A DNA stretch of 64,000 nucleotides, taken from V1-33 sp039795165 (GTDB taxonomy: Bacteria > Verrucomicrobiota > Verrucomicrobiia > Verrucomicrobiales > V1-33). The DNA is taken from positions 62,001-126,000 of the forward strand of contig JBDKER010000005.1 in the NCBI GenBank assembly GCA_039795165.1. The letters are read 5' to 3'. Below are positions 57,586 to 64,000 of this stretch, one piece after another; position 1 is the first letter of the stretch; each line of letters begins with the position of its first letter. The notes beneath the pieces are model-generated. The model was given only the letters and a program-made list of their open reading frames with translations. It was not told where the DNA came from and did not search any database. The position numbers and the translations under genes are program-made.

Positions 57586-58467
57586 TCAGGTATGACCGGG
57601 CGCGGAAATGCGTCCTTCTTCAATTTCGTCCCGGCGGCTCCGGAGGATGCGGTCGGCTGTCTCCGAAATCATTTCTTCGAGGATGAGGCGGAGGTGACTG
57701 CCCGCGCGGAAGTCGCTCGGAGCAATGTGCTTCACCCGGTTGGCATGTGCGGCCAGCTGATAGCATTTCCGGAAACTGTTGCGGCTTTTGTCTTCCGTAT
57801 TGTAGACCGCAATGGCTCCCCCGCCGTACTGCTTCATGATCGTGAAGCAGGGCACATCGGTCGGCCCGTCGCCAAGGTAGATCATGTTGGAGAACGGCAC
57901 CGGCCTGAGGTCCGCGGGCATGTGGTCATTGACATCCTGGCTCAGGTCGAGGAGGCCCTTGTTGATGCGGAAAAGGTACTGCGTCTTCTGCGTGTGGGAA
58001 ATCACCCGCTTCGGGAAGGTGATGCGGCCTTCGCTGTCGGTGGCGAATTCGCATCCGAAGACGGCTTTGACGTGCGGCCGGAGACGTGAACCATCGATGA
58101 GGGCCTTCATGCCGCTGCTCACGATGTAATGTTCCAACTGGATGCCGATGCTGCGGTGGGCCGGGGAAAGCACTTCTTCGAGTTCCCCGAACATTTCCGG
58201 CAGACCCTTGTAGAATCCCAGATTGGCTCCCAGCTTTTCCAGTTCCGCATTGGTCGGTGGATCCATCTGAAGCGAATCCAGCAGTGTCTTCAGATAGGCC
58301 AGTTCAGATTCCCAGCCATCCTGCCGCACAAGGGCCTGACATTTCTTCCAGAAGGCCGAGGGATCGATTCCGTACGCCGGAAAGAGCACCTCGTCCTGCA
58401 TGTAGGTCGGCGAAAGCGTCTGATCGTAATCGTAGACGATCGCAATGGTGGTCTGGGGTACGGACAT
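57586..58467 (-). CDS. HAD-superfamily phosphatase
   Basis: The 293-residue protein shows HAD motif I YDYDQTLSP (Asp13, Asp15), a motif II Ser in HYIVSSGMKALIDGS, and motif IV YLGDGPTDVPCF. It is longer than typical phosphoserine-phosphatase-like members because of an insert cap. Substrate unknown; it is probably cytoplasmic. It sits between a secreted protein gene (12 bases upstream) and the SIS-domain gene (25 bases downstream), so it may dephosphorylate a sugar phosphate in the same pathway. Confidence 0.88.
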   Translation of the reverse strand: MSVPQTTIAIVYDYDQTLSPTYMQDEVLFPAYGIDPSAFWKKCQALVRQDGWESELAYLKTLLDSLQMDPPTNAELEKLGANLGFYKGLPEMFGELEEVLSPAHRSIGIQLEHYIVSSGMKALIDGSRLRPHVKAVFGCEFATDSEGRITFPKRVISHTQKTQYLFRINKGLLDLSQDVNDHMPADLRPVPFSNMIYLGDGPTDVPCFTIMKQYGGGAIAVYNTEDKSRNSFRKCYQLAAHANRVKHIAPSDFRAGSHLRLILEEMISETADRILRSRRDEIEEGRISAPGHT

Positions 58468-58479
58468 GATGAAGTGGAA

Positions 58480-59265
58480 TCAGAGACCGCGGGCGTAGGA
58501 ATCACAGCGGCTGAACCAGCCGGCCCGCCATTGGCCCTCGGGTTTGGGAGCAAGTTCGATGCGGCGGCCGAGGGTCCGTCGCGCGGCCACGGAGAAGGCG
58601 GCAGGTGCATCGTCCGGGCGCGGCACGCCATCCATGGCCTGCAGCACCTGCAGCAGTCCCCAGCCCTGACCCTTGTAGCGCTCGGCCGGATTGGTGCCCT
58701 CACCCTTGAAATTGACATAGTCCATCAGGCAGTAGAGGCCGCCGCCCGTCTGGCTGAGCGAGAGAAAGCGGGCTTCGATGGCCGCCCGTTCCTGCCGGGG
58801 AGCCGCGGCAAGGATCTTGGGAAGCGAACGCACGCTGCGCTCGGCTGCGAATTCCGCCTGCAGGGGCACTGTGCCCGCCAGCAGCCCGCGCAGTTCCTTC
58901 ATCTCCGGAGAATTCTTCGCGGAAAGAAACGAGGCACGGTCGGGCCACGGACAGAAGGGTGCCCGCCGCAGCCACTCCGGAACAGGCGCTCCACGGTTCG
59001 CCAGATGCGCCACCAGCGCCGGAAAACTTTCCTCATACGGTCCCCGCGGTCCCCGCGGATACCAGATGAAATGCCCGATGCCCAGCGAGGCAAAGGCTTC
59101 TCCCGTATTCCAGCTGGTCAGTCCCTCGATCGTCCCAGCACATTCGTTCTTCCAGAGTCTCTGCCCGATCTTCGCCGCGGTGGCCGGGGGAATCCGGAAG
59201 GGAGCCTCGCGGCCCCATGAAATGGCAGTTCCCAGCAGCAGACTGATGAGGATCCGGCGGCGCAT
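58480..59265 (-). CDS. Secreted protein with lysozyme-like features, unknown function
   Basis: The 261-residue product has a signal peptide (MRRRILISLLLGTAISWG). Near residue 40 the order KNECAG...TSWN..EAFASLGIGHFIWYP matches the Glu-then-GIGH pattern of T4/GH24-type lysozymes (E.....GIGH). A second motif, EESFPALV, and NFKGEGTNPAERYKGQGWGLLQVL are also conserved-looking. The match to lysozyme is a pattern and not an established family. It is the first gene of the run down to the esterase, 12 bases before the HAD gene. Confidence 0.6.
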   Translation of the reverse strand: MRRRILISLLLGTAISWGREAPFRIPPATAAKIGQRLWKNECAGTIEGLTSWNTGEAFASLGIGHFIWYPRGPRGPYEESFPALVAHLANRGAPVPEWLRRAPFCPWPDRASFLSAKNSPEMKELRGLLAGTVPLQAEFAAERSVRSLPKILAAAPRQERAAIEARFLSLSQTGGGLYCLMDYVNFKGEGTNPAERYKGQGWGLLQVLQAMDGVPRPDDAPAAFSVAARRTLGRRIELAPKPEGQWRAGWFSRCDSYARGL

Positions 59266-59297
59266 GAAAGGGGAGAGGGAAATGATGGGAGAGTTGC

Positions 59298-59330
59298 GCG
59301 GAAGCCCTGCAGAAATGTCAGGGCTTCCGC
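59298..59330. terminator. Perfect hairpin after the glutaredoxin-like gene
   Basis: GCGGAAGCCCTG and CAGGGCTTCCGC form a perfect 12-bp stem with a 9-base loop, 19 bases past the stop of the minus-strand gene at 59349. No T run follows, so it may slow or protect the 3' end. Confidence 0.6.
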
Positions 59331-59348
59331 CGCAGGGGAATATCTGGG

Positions 59349-59717
59349 CTACTGTACGAGCCGGACTTTGGCTCCAGGCATTTCACCGCGCGCCATGGCC
59401 GCATGCTGTTCGTCACTGCACGCAGAATTCGTAGGTGCATCAGCCGAGCGGTCGACCGGAGTCACCAGCCCGTGCGACAGCAGATACGATTCCACTTCCT
59501 CGCCGCTGACGTCGGCCAGCATGGTGTCGTTGACGGTCACGCAGGGACTGAGCGGCTGACCGCTCTTCTGTTCCATTTCCCAGCGGAAGGCCGGGTTCTT
59601 GATGATGTCCTTCTCCTCGAACGGGAGGTCGTATTTGCGCATGATGGCGCGGACTCCTTCGCTCCATCCGCAGAAGGTTTTGAGGTAGGCAGTGATGGCA
59701 GGTTTTTCCGTGTTCAT
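59349..59717 (-). CDS. Glutaredoxin-like protein (CGWS)
   Basis: The 122-residue protein has AYLKTFCGWSEGVRAIMRKYDLPFEEKDI, a thioredoxin-fold N-terminus with a C-G-W-S monothiol-type site. The cis-Pro region LSPCVTVNDTMLADVSGEEVESYL follows. It lacks the second Cys of the CPYC motif. A C-terminal tail of about 35 residues (SADAPTNSACSDEQHAAMARGEMPGAKVRLVQ) is not family-typical. It is probably a thiol-redox or regulatory protein. The next gene is divergent. Confidence 0.8.
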   Translation of the reverse strand: MNTEKPAITAYLKTFCGWSEGVRAIMRKYDLPFEEKDIIKNPAFRWEMEQKSGQPLSPCVTVNDTMLADVSGEEVESYLLSHGLVTPVDRSADAPTNSACSDEQHAAMARGEMPGAKVRLVQ

Positions 59718-59825
59718 GAGTTTTGGGGGAATTGTGGACTGGAATGGTACGGGCAGCGGGCGCAATTGCAAGACGACCGGGAAAATCCCTTTGCCGCCCT
59801 GCGGATCCTCCCGGATGAATCCTGC

Positions 59826-60767
59826 GTGTCCGACCGCCCGTTCCACGCTCCCAGATTACGCACGATCCTCCTCGGGGGAAGCGGTCTTCTCGGAGCCGCC
59901 CTGCGCGAGGCATGGTCCGCCCAGCCGGATATCGAACTCCTCCAGCTCTCCCGCGCGGAACTGAACCTCACGCAGCAAGACCGCCTCGCGGAAACCCTCG
60001 AGGCCATTCCATTCGATCTCCTCCTCAATGCGGCCGCCTACACAAGGGTCGACGACGCCGAAACACCCGGCGGCGGGGAACTCGCCATGACAGTCAATGG
60101 CACCGCAGCCGGCGTGCTGGCATCCTGCGCGGCCCGCCACGGCGCACGCATGATTCATTTCAGCACGGACTACGTCTTCGATGGCAGCAGCCCGGTGCCT
60201 TACCGCGAAGACGATCCGCCCAGCCCGGTGAGCGCCTACGGACGTTCCAAACTGGCCGGCGAAGAACTCGTCCTCGCCGCTTCCCCGCGCCACCTCGTGA
60301 TCCGGCTCTCGTGGCTCTGCGGTCCAGCCCGTCCAGCCTTTCCGGAATGGCTGCTCAGCCAGGCCATGACGCGCCCGGAGGTCAGGGTCGTCGCCGACAA
60401 ATGGGCCTGCCCCACATGGGCTCCGGACCTCGCGGAACGTCTCCTCGGCCTTGTCAGGATGCCCGCCGAAACCGCCGGCATCCTGCATTTCTGCCACGGT
60501 CCTCCCTGCTCGTGGCTCGATTGGGGCCAGCAGATCCTCGACACCGCCGCCGCCGCCGGACGTCCGCTCCAGACGACCAGACTGACCCCGGTTTCCATCG
60601 CCGATCTGCCCGGCATGGCCGCGCGGCGGCCCGCCCACTCAGCCCTCGCCACCGATCGCTACGAAGCGATCACCAGCGCGGCACCCCTGCCATGGACCAC
60701 ATGGCTCCCCGCCATGGCCAGCCTTCCCGCTCCTTCGGGAAACACAGACACCCCGGCGGTCGGCTGA
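59826..60767 (+). CDS. rfbD: dTDP-4-dehydrorhamnose reductase-like (RmlD/RfbD)
   Basis: The 313-residue protein begins at GTG 59826; no ATG lies close. It has TILLGGSGLLGAAL for NAD(P) binding. Further RmlD motifs are LLNAAAYTRVDDAE, MIHFSTDYVFDG, Y234-type YGRSK (SAYGRSKLAGEE) and VVADKWACPTWAPDLAE. The YxxxK pair is present. It reduces dTDP-4-keto-rhamnose in the last step to dTDP-rhamnose for cell-surface sugars. No rmlA, rmlB or rmlC is adjacent, so it may be a RmlD-like reductase of another pathway. Confidence 0.85.
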   Translation: MSDRPFHAPRLRTILLGGSGLLGAALREAWSAQPDIELLQLSRAELNLTQQDRLAETLEAIPFDLLLNAAAYTRVDDAETPGGGELAMTVNGTAAGVLASCAARHGARMIHFSTDYVFDGSSPVPYREDDPPSPVSAYGRSKLAGEELVLAASPRHLVIRLSWLCGPARPAFPEWLLSQAMTRPEVRVVADKWACPTWAPDLAERLLGLVRMPAETAGILHFCHGPPCSWLDWGQQILDTAAAAGRPLQTTRLTPVSIADLPGMAARRPAHSALATDRYEAITSAAPLPWTTWLPAMASLPAPSGNTDTPAVG

Positions 60768-60856
60768 AGCCCGCGTGCGGTCACGGAAACCGGTCGCCGC
60801 TGATTTCCGAATTTTGGGGCTAGCGGTCGGCAGGCGGGATGACGTAAATCGTGAGA

Positions 60857-63800
60857 ATGCGAACCATTTCTCCCCGAATGGCCGCGCTGGCAGCGTCTGT
60901 TTGCGCGATCCTTGCCAGTGCCGGCACATGCCGCGCGCAAAGCGTCATCATTTCCGAATTCCTTGCGGACAATGAAGACGGTCCGCGCGATGAAGATGGC
61001 GACCGGAATGACTGGATCGAAATCCGCAATCTGACCGCGGCCCCGGTGAATATGGCGGGCTGGCACCTGACCGATTCCGCGGCGCGTCCGGCGAAATGGC
61101 CATTTCCGGCCGTGACCCTTCCGGCCAATGGCGTCCTCCTTGTGTGGGCCAGCGAAAAGGACCGCCGCAATCCCGCCGCCCCACTGCACACAAACTTCCG
61201 GCTGAATACGTCGGGCGAATACCTCGGCCTGACGCGCCGCACGCCGGATGGCATCACGGTCGAACACGACTACGCCCCAGCCTACCCTCCGCAGTTCGAG
61301 GACATCAGCTACGGGATGGGCCAGGTCACGACAACCACCACTCTGACCGGAGCGAATTCCCCCGTGCGCTACCTGGTGCCCGCCAATGCCAATCTCGAGG
61401 TCAATCAGGGACTCAATGCCGCGAACTGGCTGGGCCTTTCCTTCAATGATGCGTCATGGGTGACGGGCACGCTGCCGCTGCGCTACGGTCGCGACGCCAA
61501 TGATCCCTACGACGCCTTCCCGGGTACAGACATCGAGGCCCGGCTCTACAACATCCGCACGAGTGTCTACGCCCGGGCATCCTTCACCGTGGCGGACCCG
61601 GCGACCGTTTCCACCCTGCGGCTGCGCATGCGCAGCGATGACGGATTCGCTGCCTACCTGAATGGCAATCCGGCAACAGTGGCGGACTTCAACATGCCGG
61701 AGAACGAAACGGGCACCACGCAGCTGTGGAATTCACCATCGGCAGCAGAACATCCCGATTCCGTCTCGACCACATGGCAGGAATTCGTGCTCGACCCCCG
61801 CCAACTCGTCTCGGGAAATAATGTGCTCTGCCTCCACGGCTTCAACCGAGCGACCACGAACAACGACTTCCTGCTCTGGCCGGAACTGCTCGCGGAAACA
61901 GCCACACCGGCCCTCACCGGACAGCGTGCCTACTTCCCGATTCCCACGCCGGGTACAATCAATCCCGGAGGAACTGCGGACCCGGGCCCGCGGATCGCAG
62001 ACGTCACCCGCAATCCGGTTCCACCAGTGCTGCCCCCGGGTTCCGCGGCCATCGCCGACAGCCAGGCACAGTTCGCAGGCACGCAGGGCCAGAACGGCTG
62101 GACGGCGGGCTACGCAGCCTTCGCCTCCGGAGTTCCGGCCAGCAGCAACTACACCACCGGAAGCTTCGTCCCCTTCGCCGGCGGCGCTGCCTTTGGAGCA
62201 TGGAACGCCAACACCAATCACTGGACCGGTACCGCATGGGACCTCAATACGGCGGCCGCCGCCCCATGGACCACGGTCGCTCCGCTTATCGTCCACCCGA
62301 ACGATTCCACGCCCGGCCCACTCCAGGCTGCCGTGCGCCGCTGGGTCAGCACGCACGACGGACCTGCCATCATCACCGGCTACTTCCAGCGCATCACCGC
62401 AGGAACCGACGGCACCACCGGCCACATTTTCCTCAATGGGACGTCTCTCTTCAGCGCACTCACGACCGGCGAGGTCCGCGCCTTCAATCTTCCCGTGACC
62501 CTGCGTCCCGGCGACATCATCGATGCAGTCGTGGACGTGGGACCCGCCGATGCCGACGGCAGCGACGGCACCAATTGCCAACTCCGCATCCTGCCCGCGC
62601 CAGCCGCTCCTACCTTCTTCACCATCACCGCCAGCGTCGCCCGCACCGTCCGCCCGATCGCTTCTGTAACCTGCCGGTTCCGCATCATGCAGCAGCCGGA
62701 AACGTCCCTCGCGATGCGCGATGATGGTCTCGAAGGCGACGCCGTGGCCGGTGATGGCACGTGGTCCTGCCGCGCCGACATCACCTACGCAACTCCCGGT
62801 GAAATGCTGCGCTGGCGCATCGTGGCGACCGATGACGGAGGCGCGAGCGTGACTGACCCGCCATTCCCGGACCCGCTGAATTCGCCGCAGTACCACGGAA
62901 CCATCGTGGACGATCCATCGACGGCTTCCTCGCGGCTCCAGCTGTTCCATTGGTTTCCCGTCAGCGCCGCCAATGCCGGCACCATCGCAGGCGACCGCGG
63001 CTCGGTCTGGCACCTCGGGGAATTCTACGACAATGTCCGCGCCAAGCTCCGCGGACAAAGCACATCCGGCTTCGCCAAGAAGAGCCACGCCTTCGATTTC
63101 GCCAGAGATCAGCGCTTCCGCTACCACCCGGATCGACCCCGCGTGCGCGACATCCACCTCCTCTCCAACTGGGCCGATAAATCAAAGTGCCGCAATACGA
63201 TGGCATGGGAAACCTACCGTCTCGGCGGCATGCCGGCACTCGAATGCTTCCCCATCCGGGTCCACCAGAATGGCCAGTTCTACGGCCTCTACGATATGGT
63301 CGAAGACGCCGACGACCTCTACCTCGCGCGCGCCGGACTCGACCCCAACGGTGCACTCTACAAGATGTACAATCAGTTCAATGCCACGCCGGCTCATGCC
63401 AGTTCGGGCGTCGAGAAGAAAAGCCGCCAGTGGGACACGAATCACGACCTGCTGGCCTTCCTCAATGGACTGAATCCGGGAACCAATGCCGTCACTTCCC
63501 TCCCGGCCCGGCGTCAGTTCGCCTACGATAACCTCGACCTCTTTGCGCTGGCCAACAATCTCGCCATCACCGCCCTCACCACCAACAACGATCAGGGGCA
63601 TAAGAACTACTTCCTCTACCGCGACAGCGACGGCACGCGCGAATGGAAACTCCTGCCATGGGACTGCGACCTCACCTTCGGTCGCACATGGACGGGCAAC
63701 AATTTCGCAGCGACTCCCCCGCAGATCGGGGCGGCCTACTTCGATGATCACATGGATTCCCAGCGCGGCCTTCAGCTCGGTCCCTTCAACTGGATCAAGC

Positions 63801-64000
63801 AGGTCGCCTACAATTGCCCGGAGTTCAATCGCATGTACCTGCGGCGGCTGCGCTCCCTCATGGATCAATGGCTGGTCGGCCCCGACAGTACCACGGGGCA
63901 TTTCGAAACACGCTTTTCCCAGCTCATGGATACCATCGATCCACCCGGACAGTCGACCACCAGCGATGTCTGGCTCGATGGCCAGCGCTGGGGTGTCTGG
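60857..64000 (+). CDS. Large secreted lamin-tail/CotH protein, 5' part (runs off window)
   Basis: From ATG 60857 the frame is open to the window end (1048 codons). A signal peptide ends at RA|QS after residue 27. The first domain (VIISEFLADNEDGPRDEDGDRNDWIEIRN, NMAGWHLTD, LLVWASEKDRRN) is a lamin-tail domain. Jelly-roll/PA14-like modules follow (LRLRMRSDDGFAAYLNG). From about residue 710 a CotH-type kinase domain appears: RGQSTSGFAKKSHAFDF, GQFYGLYDMVEDADDLYL and WKLLPWDCDLTFGR. CotH proteins phosphorylate spore-coat or secreted proteins. Such lamin-tail/CotH proteins are very large in Verrucomicrobiota, and the missing 3' end is surely long. Confidence 0.85.
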   Translation, partial: MRTISPRMAALAASVCAILASAGTCRAQSVIISEFLADNEDGPRDEDGDRNDWIEIRNLTAAPVNMAGWHLTDSAARPAKWPFPAVTLPANGVLLVWASEKDRRNPAAPLHTNFRLNTSGEYLGLTRRTPDGITVEHDYAPAYPPQFEDISYGMGQVTTTTTLTGANSPVRYLVPANANLEVNQGLNAANWLGLSFNDASWVTGTLPLRYGRDANDPYDAFPGTDIEARLYNIRTSVYARASFTVADPATVSTLRLRMRSDDGFAAYLNGNPATVADFNMPENETGTTQLWNSPSAAEHPDSVSTTWQEFVLDPRQLVSGNNVLCLHGFNRATTNNDFLLWPELLAETATPALTGQRAYFPIPTPGTINPGGTADPGPRIADVTRNPVPPVLPPGSAAIADSQAQFAGTQGQNGWTAGYAAFASGVPASSNYTTGSFVPFAGGAAFGAWNANTNHWTGTAWDLNTAAAAPWTTVAPLIVHPNDSTPGPLQAAVRRWVSTHDGPAIITGYFQRITAGTDGTTGHIFLNGTSLFSALTTGEVRAFNLPVTLRPGDIIDAVVDVGPADADGSDGTNCQLRILPAPAAPTFFTITASVARTVRPIASVTCRFRIMQQPETSLAMRDDGLEGDAVAGDGTWSCRADITYATPGEMLRWRIVATDDGGASVTDPPFPDPLNSPQYHGTIVDDPSTASSRLQLFHWFPVSAANAGTIAGDRGSVWHLGEFYDNVRAKLRGQSTSGFAKKSHAFDFARDQRFRYHPDRPRVRDIHLLSNWADKSKCRNTMAWETYRLGGMPALECFPIRVHQNGQFYGLYDMVEDADDLYLARAGLDPNGALYKMYNQFNATPAHASSGVEKKSRQWDTNHDLLAFLNGLNPGTNAVTSLPARRQFAYDNLDLFALANNLAITALTTNNDQGHKNYFLYRDSDGTREWKLLPWDCDLTFGRTWTGNNFAATPPQIGAAYFDDHMDSQRGLQLGPFNWIKQVAYNCPEFNRMYLRRLRSLMDQWLVGPDSTTGHFETRFSQLMDTIDPPGQSTTSDVWLDGQRWGVW

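Noticed and set aside
59403..59825. N-terminal extension of the rfbD frame from an upstream ATG
   Set aside because: It overlaps the glutaredoxin-like gene on the other strand and shows no similarity. The Rossmann start follows GTG 59826.

Overview
The window is about 64 kb of GC-rich chromosome. Its gene content points to the phylum Verrucomicrobiota, but this is inferred from families and not from a marker-gene tree. Lineage hints are a TIGR02597-type secreted protein, a PEP-CTERM protein, DUF1549/DUF1553-type and PVC-type secreted c cytochromes, a GloVer-repeat lipoprotein, DUF4380 and NIPSNAP proteins, and a lamin-tail/CotH protein. I saw no rRNA, tRNA, CRISPR array or complete insertion sequence.

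Region 1 (1-7050) is an accessory or defence-like island. It holds the 3' end of a hipA-like toxin gene, two 5' remnants of a type I restriction gene (hsdR) that carry the same palindromic insert and flank a rhuM gene, and a 235-bp MITE with a 4-bp target duplication. It continues with a DUF262/HNH (GmrSD-like) nuclease and a prokaryotic caspase paired with a predicted outer-membrane protein.

Region 2 (7288-26506) looks like a TonB-energised uptake locus. On the minus strand are an outer-membrane barrel, a lipoprotein and a TPR protein. These are followed by a TonB2-like motor: DUF3450, a TtpC/ExbB fusion, ExbD, TonB and a TPR protein. On the plus strand are a degenerate trypsin-fold/TPR protein, a TIGR02597 protein, a PEP-CTERM protein, a beta-helix-like exoprotein, a TPR protein, a large TonB-dependent receptor and a purple-acid-phosphatase-like enzyme. 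The simplest inference is scavenging of a phosphorylated substrate at the cell surface.

Region 3 (26550-48752) is mostly core and catabolic genes: an epimerase, a DUF1549 cytochrome with a PPC-domain partner, tyrS, a zinc dehydrogenase, a macro-domain protein, a CoA-transferase and a small cytochrome. Then come rplU-rpmA, an amidase-fold protein missing catalytic residues, a pseudopilin, a DUF2779 protein with a damaged Cas4-like site, NIPSNAP and DUF4380 proteins, corA, a sulfatase and sucC without sucD.

Region 4 (48925-64000) begins with a PVC-type CxxCH cytochrome. A minus-strand run of six closely spaced genes follows: a lysozyme-like secreted protein, a HAD hydrolase, an extended MurQ/GKRP-like SIS protein, fhs, an esterase and a GloVer lipoprotein. 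The window ends with a glutaredoxin-like gene, an rfbD-like gene and the start of a very large lamin-tail/CotH secreted protein that runs off the edge.
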